DNA of 64,000 nucleotides from Hermatobates lingyangjiaoensis (lineage: Eukaryota; Arthropoda; Insecta; Hemiptera; Hermatobatidae): positions 2,480,001-2,544,000 of the forward strand of contig JAPFBL010000255.1 in the NCBI GenBank assembly GCA_026182355.1, in the 5' to 3' direction. Position 1 is the first letter of the stretch; the number at the start of each line of letters is the position of its first letter. Position numbers and translations under genes: made by a program. Below, one piece after another: positions 10,664-21,720 of this stretch. Under the pieces are notes generated by a model. That model ran no database searches, had not been told where the DNA came from, and saw nothing but the letters and a program-made list of their open reading frames with translations.

Positions 10664-11596
10664 TACTCTACATAAGTGAGGACTGATCCCTTCACTAACC
10701 ACACAATACATATAGTATATGAGTTTTCCTACTCAAGGATTAGAAACAAATGGACCAATTCTTTTGACCAGATCTATATATTTGATCAACACATAATAAC
10801 TGCAATCAAACTCAAAGTCATTATGCTACAATTTGCAATATAATTAATGTATATAAAAAAAACCGTTCATCCACATATAATAGGTAAAGTGAAAATTGAT
10901 AAAAACGAATGAAATTTTCAAAAGGATGGTTTAGAAATAAACTGAAATAATCTAATTCTCGAATACTAATTTATTCTTTCAAGTGTTCCATTTAGCATTA
11001 TATTAAATAAATTTGCTAATTAAGTATTTTTAATGAATTTTTCATTAATTAATACTGGATTAATTTACAAAACTGTACAGAAGTGTTTAATATAGTTTTT
11101 ATTGAAAATTTAGAAAAAATCGTTTAATCATTTCGATTTAGTTAATGTGTAATGGCAAAATTAATTCAGGAAAACATGTGCTAATTTTGCAGATGAAAAC
11201 TGATTTAAACTTAATTAAATTCCTGCAGAAAATTAATGCTATACAAAATAAAAAGTTCACAAATTTTGTTTTGAATTCAAAGACCCCAGATATGCTTTTA
11301 GGTGCATTCTTATATTTGAATAGTATAGAGAATAGTTAATGATATAGATTGTACAACTACTCCAGAATATGATGCCTAAGTATATTGTGTGCCCGAGTTG
11401 TGAGAAAGTTTTATTTAAAACAATCTTAAGAGCTCCCTATGGTAATATAAAATAATATAAAAAAATAAATTAAATTTAAGAAATCGATAGCACGCTTGTA
11501 ATGAGGAATACATAATTTTTATAGTTAGCAGAGATGTAGACATAAGTGACTATATCTCTGCTAGAACAAAGTTACTACGAGACAGTCTAATAACTT

Positions 11597-11639
11597 TAAG
11601 ATTACTAGATGTCCCTCGTCTAGTAATCTTACGAGGGAC
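11597..11639. repeat. Overlapping palindromes
   Basis: TAAGATTACTAG (11597-11608) pairs with 11620-11631, and GTCCCTCGT (11611-11619) pairs with ACGAGGGAC (11631-11639). The two hairpins are mutually exclusive. Confidence 0.85.
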
Positions 11640-11667
11640 TTGGCTGGTTAATTACCACTTGTAACCT

Positions 11668-11714
11668 GTAGATCACTGAACAGATTACAAAACATCACCT
11701 GTTCAGTGATCTAC
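11668..11714. repeat. 16-bp perfect hairpin
   Basis: GTAGATCACTGAACAG (11668-11683) is the exact reverse complement of 11699-11714, with a 15-base loop. The right arm is part of the direct repeat at 11693-11744. Confidence 0.9.
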
Positions 11715-11744
11715 CTTTGGAAGTTATAAAAGGTATCTATAACA
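11693..11744. repeat. 52-bp direct repeat, left copy
   Basis: It begins CATCACCTGTTCAGTGATCT and recurs at 12789-12840 with few changes. The two copies bracket about 1.04 kb that includes the GC-richer island at 12365-12740. Confidence 0.85.
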
Positions 11745-12364
11745 AAAAGACACACTTTCTTTGAGCTCCCACAGTATTGGACACTTAGTATAGCCTGAGT
11801 GTCTGTATTAAGTGTAAACGGCTTAAAAAAATATGTTGCAATGAATATTTTGAATTCATAAATTCATATTGATACAAGTGGTAATGAATTTCATAGATGA
11901 TGTTTTATAACGCTATATTGGTTTAACGTGTTTGTGTACATTAACAAATACTTAGGTCATGAAGTCAATCACTGCCTTCAGTTGCAGGAACATTGTTCGA
12001 ATCCCTTAGCAGGTAGTTACACTTCTCCAAATTTCGTATAGCTAACTTGAGATGACGGTAATAACCATAGTGTTTTATATTTACTAATAAAAAGAAAATA
12101 AAGAACAAAATGGAGGCCAGTGGATGAAGTGGCCACATTATAAACATTAATATTCTTTCTTAACTTCTACTTTTTGTGATTATGAATAAAAATTTTTTAA
12201 CAAGTTTATGTAAGGATTTAGATAACAATAAATGGAAATAACTAACTTATTTTAGAAGCATCTTAAGAAGGTAATGTAATTTGGATTATTTAGCTAGTCG
12301 TGCGGTTTAAATATAAAATTTGATTCATTGAGTTTCCACTTTTGGTAAAATCCATTAAATCTAA

Positions 12365-12740
12365 TGAATTATATAGATAGCGCCCCATTGGTCATTTAAA
12401 TTAAGTAAATGCGAAGTGGTGTAAGAGGGCAGGGTAATGAATGGACGAGGCGTCCGTCACTTGTCGCCAATAATGGCTTGTCGTTGAAGTGAAGGCGTTA
12501 CCAGAGGGCGCCCTTCATAATGGCTCCAACTTTTCATCAAGTCCAACTTAAATCGCCCCCTTCCATCCTAATGGGAATCGATAACTGGATGGCACTGCCG
12601 ACGTTCTGTCCTCTGTCGCCTAAATACCGCCTCCTGACATTTAGGCCACCTTGCAGCCGTCAACATTTCACCTTATATTTTCAAACCCCTTGTGAACCGT
12701 AACTCATCACGTCGCCATTAACCAATAGGTCAATCGTTTG
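12365..12740. other. GC-richer island, possible conserved regulatory DNA
   Basis: Composition is far from the local background. It contains homeodomain-like TAAT/ATTA and TCATTA-type words. The 60-codon plus-strand frame at 12520-12702 has no recognisable protein features, so I read this as non-coding, possibly an enhancer. Confidence 0.3.
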
Positions 12741-12788
12741 CAAGGACATCAACATTGTGTTTTTGAAAGGACAAAACTAATACTAAAC

Positions 12789-12840
12789 CATCACCTGTTC
12801 AGTGATCTACCTTTGGAAGTTATAAAAGTTATCTACAACA
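12789..12840. repeat. 52-bp direct repeat, right copy
   Basis: This is the partner of 11693-11744. The only nearby differences are in the last dozen bases. Confidence 0.85.
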
Positions 12841-13284
12841 ATTAAGTACCTAACGTAATATGCTCTTCAAAGGATATTAGCACCTCCCTGTGATTCAGCA
12901 AACACAAATTAATTAAAAAAATATAGATGGTGTACATCTAAATATAGAATAAATATAAAAGTAAATATTGCATATTTGATAAAAAAAAAAAGATTTTACA
13001 ATGCATCAAGTCAATGGGATATTAAATTTAAATTAAGAAACTAATTCAACTGTGTACACAAAAGTTTTATACAAACAGTGTGTAGCATTTTTCATCAGTT
13101 TACATCACTGCTGTGATAAATGAAAAGTAATTCGTTTTAGAACTTTTGAAGTGATTTAAAATTCATTTTCATAAAATACAACTGGCGTGAATTGCTTTAG
13201 TAATAAAATATTGATTTATTAGAGATTAAAATATTGATAATTACCGTGACATTTCATAGGAGGTCGACGATCTTGTGTACACCA

Positions 13285-13480
13285 TCTCTCCAAGAGGGTG
13301 TCAGAACAAATACTACAAGTATCAGATATTCGTTAAAGATCCTGCTCTAATAAACTTACTCAGGTGTAATTTGAAATAGAATCGAAATAGAATCCAATTC
13401 GGTTACGAACCGAAATGTGTCACACTTTCCACCCCGACTTAAAAGGAGCATCCCAAACAAAACTTGTTTGGCTTTTATTC
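13285..13480 (+). repeat. SINE relic
   Basis: It contains TCAGATATTCGTTAAAGATC and downstream TTCGGTTACGAACCGAAATG. These correspond to the body and tail of the SINE family seen at 13985-14365 and 47838-48114, diverged and lacking a clear tRNA head. Confidence 0.5.
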
Positions 13481-13650
13481 AGTGTTCAAAAATTATTTTA
13501 GTTTGTTATTAATATGTCTGTCTGTTATACGAATGTAGAATGTGATTGAAACGTCCTTTGCTTAATGATAATTTCTCTATTATTTATTGCTACTATGTCC
13601 TGTGTGCATGTGTGTGTTTATGAGTCAAAACTTACATCTAAAATTCACCA

Positions 13651-13934
13651 AAGTATGAACAAGTAATCTTAGTGCAAAAAAAATTATAGTAATAATGTTT
13701 GTATTGAATCCTGCATGGACTCGTCCAGAGGCGAGCATCTAGCGGCGTCTATACAAACATTATAGTAATAATGTTTATTGAGTAACTTTAGTTGTCTAAT
13801 TGAAATATAATTTATAGCACTGTTCACCTGTAATACTATTCTAGGTGCGCAAATTGTCATTTTTGTTATTTTACACGTCTTTAGTTATGGTCCTTTGGTT
13901 CATAACCGAAGTATGAACAAGTAATCTTAGTGCA
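13651..13934. repeat. Nested direct repeats (26 bp and 18 bp)
   Basis: AAGTATGAACAAGTAATCTT(AGTGCA) occurs at 13651-13676 and 13909-13934. Inside them, ATTATAGTAATAATGTTT occurs at 13683-13700 and 13759-13776, flanking a 58-bp GC-rich insert with GTTTGTA / TACAAAC ends. The 18-bp pair looks like a target-site duplication. Confidence 0.8.
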
Positions 13935-13984
13935 GAAGCCGTATCAAATGTTTTTGAATGCTGATTCATTTTTTACATTTGACA

Positions 13985-14365
13985 TTCACCAGGTCGAGGT
14001 TAGCACAGCGGCAACCTGCTCGGCTCTGAAGAGTCCATTCAGGATTCAATATTCACTCCGGCACTCAATTCATTCATATGTGAGGTGAAAATATTTGGGC
14101 AGTCATCACACGCAGAGGATGTTACACTGTCCGTCCCAAGCCTGTTCGATGTCAGGTACTCGTTAAAGGTCCTTAACTCTAAATATATTTGAGATAGGCA
14201 AAATTTAGGACTCCCATTGTATAATCAACTGGTAATGTGGCTTGCCCTTTACTAAAATGGGTGCTAAATAGTAAATGAGTCACAATTTCGGCCTAAAACA
14301 TCACTAAAAGGTGCCTTATAACCCTTATAACCGTGGGCGTTGGGAAACAAACAAAACAAACACAT
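13985..14365 (+). repeat. tRNA-derived SINE, diverged copy
   Basis: The tRNA-like head (AGGTTAGCACAGCGG and a decayed B box) is followed by the family body CAAGCCTGTTCGATGTCAGG, TACTCGTTAAAGGTCC and GGCAAAATTTAGGACTCCCA. It is longer at the 3' side than the copy at 47838-48114. Confidence 0.65.
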
Positions 14366-15004
14366 TTACCGGTCAGCGATAGGAGGTCACTAATTGCTAT
14401 GTTACTTCCCTAATTCTTAAAACTAATTTGTTAAAAGCAATATGCATGTTTAAACAGTCATATCAAATATTTCTTTATGTACACATTAGTGGTGAGAAAC
14501 CTTATTTAATGTGAATGTAAAGAGGTTAACATAAGTTAATATAACTACACCATTTACCTGCTATTATCTAGTTAATTAAATTTATAGGTTTAGTGTAGAT
14601 GGAATATATTAAATACATTTAATCGTAGTAACTAGAAATTTTTAATATTTACAAAAAAAATTTCTAAATTTATTGATATATTTTTTAATAAAAAATAACT
14701 TCTTCATATCTTGATTTTTTTGTTGTCAAGCAAAAATCGTTCGTTTTTCTGTAGGTATAAGTATGAAAATAACCACTCTCAATGGAGTTAAGCATTCTTA
14801 AATTATTCCAGTCATAGATTTTAGGAAACACTGGTTTCAACAATATCACACCTCCGCTATGAGTTTATCATATTGCTATTGAGATTATGTTTATCATATT
14901 CAAAAGTTATAATTTCTTCTTTCTATCTCACAGACACTAGGAATTGTTGACAATTTAATTTTTAAGGTGACAAAATACCTTAGCAATAGAAGTATTTTAT
15001 AGTC

Positions 15005-15290
15005 AGGGAATTTGCCCTAAGGACTGGTAGATCTCTGGTTTGATTCTCGCCCTGGTCCTCGATTTTTTTCTCGCGGAGGTGAACAAATTTAGCATGTCGT
15101 CTCTCAGAGAGAACATTAAACCATCAGTCTCGAGCCTGTACGATGTCAGGTAGAGAGTTAAAGACCTCTACACTTGAACAAGGACTCCCAATATAGAATC
15201 AACCTGATAATGTGGTTAGCCCATTATCTAAATGTCATATAATAAATCGGACACACCTATAAGTGTGGTCATTGGAAAACAAACAATTAT
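15005..15290 (+). repeat. tRNA-derived SINE, diverged copy
   Basis: It starts within the tRNA-like head (TTTGATTCTCGCCCTGGTCC) and continues with CGAGCCTGTACGATGTCAGG, AAGGACTCCCAATAT and AATGTGGTTAGCCC. The order is the same as at 13985-14365. Confidence 0.6.
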
Positions 15291-16129
15291 TTATGAGATA
15301 AGATTTCACAATTCAATGTACCAACTAAATTCAAATTTCCAACTCTCATTACGTTAAGTAATAGAGTAGCTTAGTCAGTAAATTTAAGACTAAAATTTTA
15401 GTAACAAATTGGGTATTAAAGTACATTGTGCACACAATACACAGTATTGCACACTTATTTAACATTTAGTATTGTGTTAGACAGATAAGATTTATTGCAA
15501 GCATGTTTTAACAATAGTTTTCAAATAATTATAATTCATAAAAACATCAAAAAAATACGAAAGAGATTTATACAAAAGCAGCATTGTTATCAATAAATAT
15601 ATAATAAATTTTTCAAGAAACAAGTGCTTGAACATTTGTATGAATCTAAGCATTTAAAAGTAATTGGCTGATTCACAAATTAAAATATTAGCACCTCTCC
15701 CAAACATGAATAACAAGTTAGTTTAATATAATATTATAGACCTCCTTTAATTCAATATGAACTATTTTCTAATAATATTTTTTTTAATTGTTAAAATAAT
15801 AAAGTGATTTAATTAAATGTAACATCTAATATTAATATCGAATAAAGCAAATGTACTATCGAACTAAGATTAATATCGAACTGAGAAAATATTAATATCG
15901 AAATGTACAGAAATATATTCCTGTGATCTGAAATGACAAAAAAATTTCGAAACCAGCACGATATAACTGACTTACTACTTTAGGGATAGGTTGTTTTCAA
16001 TCTAACGGTTTCTTGTTGGTGACGACCAATGCTTTTTCATTTTTTAATTAATCCTTTGATCAGTTATCAAATTTATTTTTTAAAGAAACTGAATATAAAG
16101 TACAGAGTGTAGAGGTTTTTAGTTGTTTT
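15291..16129. other. AT-rich stretch, nothing recognised
   Basis: No open frame, repeat family or RNA gene is visible here. A short run at 15825-15905 repeats the words TAATATCGAA / ATCGAACT a few times. Confidence 0.4.
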
Positions 16130-16340
16130 GATTTGACACAATTGTTGAGGTGGCAGAGAGGCATGATGGGAGACTCCATATGAAGGGCTAAACAAACAGA
16201 ACTAAAACAGATTGTGGGTCCAGTAAGCGGACACCTCGACTTGAGTCAACAAGGCCTTCACTCATTGTCCTGAGTCACTCTCCACACTAAGAATAAATAA
16301 CAACAGGGATCATGTTGCTCCACGCTTTCCCCCACTACCT
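16130..16340. other. GC-richer island, no coding frame
   Basis: This is a balanced-composition patch with no open frame longer than chance. It may be a conserved non-coding element; the call rests on composition alone. Confidence 0.25.
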
Positions 16341-16994
16341 ACAAGCAAAATATTAAATTCCTCTTTCCCGTTTCCCTTAAAAGAAAATTGGTTTTCTCTG
16401 AAGAGCTTTAACTCTAATCTCTCTTGATAATGTCACTTCTCGACATTTCATTAAACTCACATTACTCACGTTGTTTTCAATATACGATTTAAAAGTTAAT
16501 GTCAAGTTATTAAATACTGATGCAATGGTTCGTCTTATACTGCTGACAGAATTCTTGTTGTAAATCCCTTTTGCCAGGGATCCACTATATATTGCATTTT
16601 TAATTTAGTGAAACTCTTGTTTAAGGGAAAATAATGGATTCCTGGAATAAATTGTTCAATGAATTAAAAACCCGCTTTTGAATGATAAAAGAACTTTTGA
16701 TATGCTTCAAGCTGGGCTCTTATTCATGAAGCTGAACTCTTTTATTCATTCAATTAAGCATTTTGTTAGTTATTCATGTAAAACTTTTTCCTTTTCCGGT
16801 TCATATGCTTAAAACAAGTGAAAACAATCCTACTTGTTGACATGTTAAAACCTGTCGTTACTTCTTTTACGGTATCTTACCCCAACATTAATGAATAACA
16901 AGTAATTTAAATTGTTAATTGACACTATTTGTAGTTTAAATCAACTTTACCATATAAGGTAAATACACTTCCTTTTTTTTCTAATTTAGTTCAG

Positions 16995-17210
16995 TTATTC
17001 TACTTGGTTCATTAAAGAAATATTTATAATAAAGTAATTTGCCAGTGAAACGCTAACAAGACTTTGAAAATCACAAGGCAATACTGATCGTGAAATTTGG
17101 TTTTCACATCCATCGCCTGCATAAGCTGGTTTATAACATCTATTAGAAACAAGGGTTGTAGAAATTGCCTCACACAGGTGATTGCTTTTGTTAAGAAAAG
17201 CCATCGTCAC
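16995..17210 (-). CDS. Unidentified 71-codon open frame
   Basis: A cysteine-containing frame (NHLCEAISTTLVSNRCYKPA, then CENQISRSVLPCDF) lies in a patch that is GC-richer than its flanks. It has no recognised domain, no clear splice donor and no related sequence in the window. It may be an exon, a transposon remnant or chance. Confidence 0.15.
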   Translation of the reverse strand: MTMAFLNKSNHLCEAISTTLVSNRCYKPAYAGDGCENQISRSVLPCDFQSLVSVSLANYFIINISLMNQVE

Positions 17211-17339
17211 TCCTGCCCTTCAACCCGTAATTTTCGATTATGGGAAATCTCCTCAGGCGTCTCTCAAAATCAAATAATTGATTCAATGAAAGTTGTAAAA
17301 TACTTCCAATTAGCGTTTTGCTTGTATTAAAGATTCATT

Positions 17340-19015
17340 TTTGATAGGTTCATGTAAATACGATTGAAGTTATTTATAGAAACTTACAGTTCGATTAAAT
17401 AAATCAGTATACTGGTTTATACAAGTTTTAGTAAAACAATTGGAAAGTTTTACACCCTCTGCTGCAAATTAGTATCAGTAGTAACTAGATGATATAACTG
17501 ATATTAATTTCTTAATATAGCCTGTTCAAACAAGTCTTCATTTTAACATTTATCTTCTCAAATTTCTATCACTTGAAAAGCTAGTCTAAGTTAGCATACA
17601 ACTATCATTATATATTATTATATTGGAGTTCAAAACTGTAATCAACATTGTTTATTCTCCGAAAATAGTTAAAATAGTTTACTACCTTCCAACTCTGTAG
17701 GAACAAGTTGCAGGGAAAAACCATATTTGAAATTTAAAGCCACAAGAAATTCCGAATGAATTAAAATCGATTGCCCTTAAAAATAAGAGCATAATTCCTT
17801 AGTTTATTTCATTCATCATGCTTATGAACTTTCTCTACTGCAATTTATCTGAAAATTTAAAAAAACTTCAGGAATTAGAGATAAATGAAAACTTCGTTTA
17901 TTTCTTATTATTTTTATTTCAAATATACACAACTTGTACTATTCGAACTTTATCTACTTAGTACGTTCAATAATTTCTTCCAAAAAATGCAAGAAAATAT
18001 AAAAAAACTGTTGTGTAATTTATTTTTTGTATCTGAGGAGATTTACATTCAAAAATATGATTGGGAAGTACGTGAAGGCTTAAATATAACTTTAGAAAGT
18101 ATTTAGCAAGTATTTGGTAAGGTTAAAGTATCTAAATATAGAATCAAACAATTAAAATTTTAATTAAGAAGTTGTTAATATTAATTCAATTTGTCTTGAA
18201 AATGAAGTTAGGATAAAATATACTAAAACAGTTACTCGACATAAGGGTTGGCTTTGGAAACCATTATTTGAATGGGTCGGTCTGTATATTTAACAGAAAG
18301 CCGGCCAGCTCATTGTCTCTCGAAATGACACAATTGTAACAACTAAAATCACACTTGGATGTCGATAAGGCTATATTAGCTTTCAAGTTCAAACTTTTCC
18401 ATATAATTATCTACTTCAAGGAATTCTCGAATGAAAATGGTGGAAACAAACTATTTTTTTTTTTTGGTAATATTACAGGAAAACTATTTCATACCATTAG
18501 TAACAACATGTTTGCTACAAACACACACACACTCATGGGTTTTTACATTTACTGCTGTTCTAAGGTTGAAAACGCGGCTCTTTTGATAGCTCATCTATAA
18601 CCCAAGTCTTATTAACAGCTTTTTTCACATTAAAATTCCTACATTGCATCTCTCATTTGGCAAATAGACTTCTTAAACGACTTCCTTGTTTAATCTCTCA
18701 AATAAGATGTTTTTGTAATCGATGTGATCAAAACTAACGCTAGTTATTAAATTATTATGAATACTATCAATTTTAGAAATCAAAAACTGTTCAAATACTC
18801 AAAAACAAAATTTTACTTTGTGCTTCTTTCTATGAAGACAGTGGGTATATCTAATTTAATCTACAACCTTCCTCATGTTATTAAAAAGAGTCGAGGGAAA
18901 TAGTTAAAGAAAACAACTGTAGTTATACTATACTGTGGACATATATATATATAATATCTATGTGAAAAGTATAATGCAGGATGGCTGTGTTTATTAGTTG
19001 AGATCATGTCTTTAA
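17340..19015. other. AT-rich stretch, nothing recognised
   Basis: Open frames near 17885-18106 and 18355-18600 are AT-driven and resemble no protein family. I see no repeats or RNA genes. Confidence 0.35.
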
Positions 19016-19019
19016 AAAC

Positions 19020-19235
19020 CATCAACCTCTGCTCTACGTTACTTAAGTGAAGAATGAAAAGGGAATCCTAAATGTCAATCCCAAGCCCTCGCGATTTATG
19101 TACTCGTAAAAGTCCCTTCTTGGAATTGGGGAGTATATCTGATGACAAGCTCTTCAATAAATGGGTTCTAACTTAAAATGCCCCCTCCCTCACATCACAT
19201 AAAATGTCTAAAGGATCCAAGGTTAAGGCCAACAA
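19020..19235 (+). repeat. SINE relic
   Basis: It contains CAATCCCAAGCCCTCGCGAT, TGTACTCGTAAAAGTCCC and GGTTCTAACTTAAAATGCCC, which align in order with the body and tail of the SINE family. The tRNA head is lost. Confidence 0.45.
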
Positions 19236-19699
19236 CAACCTTGTTGCACTCACTTAGAAATGTACTCACTCTCCGTCTAATCAGGAAATGCATACTTGGT
19301 GAAAAATCATAAAAATAAATTATCTTCCTCCATTAATAAATGACAGTTGTTATAGAAACTAGAAAATCCTTTTCAGGGAGTAATCATTAGGAAGTGGTTA
19401 CAATACAAAACCTTTAATTTCATTTATTGCTAAACAAATTAATAGAAAACTTCGTAGCTTGAATCCAAGAAGGTGGAAGGAACAAAAGAAAAGCAGAACT
19501 GAAGTAATAAATTTAAAGATTGAAAGTAATAAAGCATTATTTGTGATAAGACGTTATATTCTAGTGGCAACGAATAAACAAGTTAGCTAAGTGCGAAGGT
19601 AATCTTTGATAACTCTTGGTCTTTTATGACAATTCAAAACTTTAAGGGAAACCTAAAGAAATATAGGTTTATTGTCCACACGGAACTTTCATTTTATTC

Positions 19700-19771
19700 G
19701 AAATATATTTCACATAAAAACGTGAAATAACAATCAATGATGAAACCAAAATACGATAAGGGAAAAAATCC

Positions 19772-19775
<4 letters not shown>
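19700..19775 (-). mobile_element. Tail segment of hammerhead-bearing PLE family
   Basis: The minus strand reads TTTGGTTTCATCATTGATTG then TTATTTCACG. The same word sequence follows the hammerhead at 3831-3910 and occurs near 28811, 58130 and 62420. It lies just beyond the microsatellite that ends the PLE fragment. Confidence 0.55.

Positions 19776-19866
<91 letters not shown>
19776..19866. repeat. (CT)n(TA)n compound microsatellite
   Basis: An uninterrupted CT run of more than 30 bases is followed by about 55 bases of TA repeats. It is joined in frame to the end of the PLE N-terminal fragment on the minus strand. Confidence 0.95.
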
Positions 19867-20027
19867 TGTAAATTTCGGGAGCAATCCTTCTTTTATGCAT
19901 GTTTTGTCGAACGACCTTTGTACTGTGGCATGAATCAATTTCATAGTCGATCTTTCAAGTTTTCTCACCTTTGATTTAAATCTTTCTGGTATTAAATACA
20001 CCAGTTCTCCAAATGATTTATTTTTCA
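19867..20027 (-). pseudogene. PLE N-terminal ORF fragment
   Basis: On the minus strand, just after the hammerhead cleavage site, the frame reads KSFGELVYLIPERFKSKVRK, then LERSTMKLIHATVQRSFDKT and CIKEGLLPKFTNI before entering the TA microsatellite. The pattern of a basic helix, then a Cys-x3-5-Leu-Leu-Pro-Lys-x-Thr motif, is typical of the N-terminal region that precedes the PLE reverse transcriptase. Everything downstream of TNI is replaced by TA repeats, exactly as in the copy at 26185-26360. The fragment is therefore the start of a tandem PLE copy truncated or expanded at one codon. Confidence 0.6.
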
Positions 20028-20068
20028 TAACTGACATGTTTCGGTCTCCTAGACCATCTTCAGAGTTA
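20028..20068 (-). ncRNA. Type I hammerhead ribozyme (PLE)
   Basis: On the minus strand the core CTGAAGA is at 20063-20057 and GAAA at 20042-20039. Stem I is five perfect pairs (TAACT 20068-20064 with AGTTA 20032-20028). Stem II is five pairs, GGTCT with AGACC, closing an AGG loop. Stem III is one C-G pair over a two-base loop, followed by GUC with predicted cleavage between 20033 and 20032. One extra U (20056) lies before stem II. All catalytic-core bases are present. It sits between a PLE endonuclease fragment and a PLE N-terminal fragment on the same strand, the known place of hammerheads in tandem PLE junctions. Confidence 0.85.
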
Positions 20069-20241
20069 AACATATTTACAAAAACTTATTCCTACTAATC
20101 ACAACTATATACACTATACTATACATTTCCTAAATTAACACAATAATTTTCAAAAACATCAAGAAATAATTCTATCACCAAAATAAACATTTGCTTAAAG
20201 GAGTTTTTGCCACCTGTCATAATCAGGTGTACCTCTTAACT

Positions 20242-20667
20242 TCATAAAATGCCTCTAGGTTCCATCTGTTGGGCCTTCAATCTTGATTCGTGTTCTTGCG
20301 TCGTTCTAGAATATAGTTTTAACGTCCTGTTGAAACCTGTGGTTTGGTTGTTCATATTTGGTTTCAGTTCTATTATCTTAAGTGCTTCAGCAATTTGTAG
20401 TCTATTATGATCATTTTCATGGTATAAAACTTCTGTGTTTTTCACTAGCATTTCTCGAGTCAATTTGATTTTATGTTCATTTATGGTATGTTCTTTTGGG
20501 GCTCCTGCTGACAGATGCATTGTGAGTCTTCTTGAAATTGTTGTTGTTGTTGAACCAATGTATTTTGATTTTAGGATCTCGCAGTTTCCTATTAAACAAT
20601 TATATTGATAAATTACATTGGTTTTCTGAAGTTGTGGTTTTAAGTGCAGGTTGTTTTTTATTATCAT
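20242..20667 (-). pseudogene. PLE GIY-YIG endonuclease domain
   Basis: An open frame of 141 codons contains VIYQYNCLIGNCEILKSKYI with GSTTTTISRRLTMHL directly after it, SAGAPKEHTINEHKIKLTRE, then LQIAEALKIIELKPNMNNQT. This is the PLE type of GIY-YIG nuclease: Y-x-Y-x-C, a C-x-[KR]-Y-I-G strand, R and H on the following helix, and the E-A-L-x-I metal-binding helix. The nuclease core itself looks intact. The reverse transcriptase that should precede it is absent within the next few hundred bases, so the element is 5'-truncated. A hammerhead (20028-20068) and the start of a further PLE copy follow on the same strand. Confidence 0.8.
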
Positions 20668-20695
20668 ATTGGATGTACAATATATATATATATAA

Positions 20696-20822
20696 ATTAA
20701 ACATCACAATAAACAAATATAAATTAATTACAATGCCTTTTGTTACAAAATCACCAGAGAGCTACATGCACAAACACAAGATAAACAAATATAATTTATA
20801 TTTGTTTATTGTGGTGTTTAAT
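20696..20822. repeat. 31-bp inverted repeat
   Basis: The arms 20696-20726 and 20792-20822 pair at 30 of 31 positions around a 65-base loop. They sit between the PLE endonuclease fragment and a TA microsatellite. The right arm is followed by TTATTGTGGTTTGATCATTT, the tail word shared by the hammerhead copies. Confidence 0.85.
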
Positions 20823-20844
20823 TTCTTATTGTGGTTTGATCATT

Positions 20845-20848
<4 letters not shown>

Positions 20849-20878
<30 letters not shown>
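20849..20878. repeat. (TA)n microsatellite
   Basis: A TA run directly follows the PLE tail word GTGGTTTGATCAT. Confidence 0.9.
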
Positions 20879-20881
<3 letters not shown>

Positions 20882-20932
20882 CGTTTCACGATAATTCACA
20901 AACACAGAACTAAGGAACAAACACACTTATTG

Positions 20933-20976
20933 TCTCTAATTTTCGGTTGAATCGTCATCAGGAGAGTTGAGATAGG
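20933..20976 (-). ncRNA. Decayed hammerhead motif
   Basis: On the minus strand, CTCTC-CTGATGA-C-GATTCAACC-GAAA is followed nine bases later by GAGA. Stem I (TCTC/GAGA) and both core boxes are kept, but stem II is broken (GATT against AACC with a one-base loop) and stem III is lost. It lies upstream of the endonuclease fragment, so the PLE piece is flanked by two hammerheads. Confidence 0.4.
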
Positions 20977-21279
20977 GACACCAAGCGCACTTGTGAAACG
21001 ACGGTTGGAGACTAAGTGCTCTTGGTACCACTCTTTTTTAAATAATACTGTAGCACAATTCAATGTTTCAATAATTAAATATTTCATTATGGTTTATTGA
21101 TGGTATATTGATTCATGAATAACTGCCAGGATTAATTCAACAGAAATATCTTCAGAATTTCCATTCTAAAGAGTTATAGGTTTATTGAATTTAGAATTGA
21201 AAATGTTTATAATCATAGTTGTAAGAACAATAATGCTTTTTTTTGTTTAATTTGTTAACTGAGTAAAAAAAACAATAAG

Positions 21280-21720
21280 ATAAAGTCGTTACGCGGGAAG
21301 CGACTGTTTCTACAACAGAGTGCTTGATTAGAATATAATGTGACAGACAAGGCAGAGTATCGATTATTACAAAGGGGAGGTGGGATTAGAGGGGTGCAGG
21401 CTTGCTTTCCTTACCACAAGTGGGAATTATTGATAGAAAATCGGCTCGTCTTCAGTGGGAGAGCATGTCGGAAGTAGGCGTGGAGCGAGAGGCAAGGTAA
21501 GCCGCAGCTGAGTGAGTGCGAGTGAGGCACCAGAGGCTTTACATAATAAATAGATGTACACCTAATAGAATCTCAACAGTGTAATGGGTGGGAGCATGGC
21601 ATTATTCTGGCAGGGTCGTACGTCCCTAATGCTAATCAAATGTGGCCCTCTCGTCCAACGCAAGACCGCGTAATCAACTTACTTCCCACACAATAGCCAC
21701 ATTCTTTTTCTATTAAATTT
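21280..21720. other. Strong GC-richer island
   Basis: This is one of the most GC-rich stretches of the window, with sharp edges. On the plus strand, ATG at 21465 opens a short frame MSEVGVEREA that runs into the donor GTAAGC at 21497, so a first exon is possible. No partner exon was found. A regulatory element or promoter is as likely. Confidence 0.35.

Noticed and set aside
11950..12050. tRNA B-box-like GTTCGAATCCC
   Set aside because: No A box at the right distance and no acceptor stem; not a tRNA gene and too short for a SINE call.
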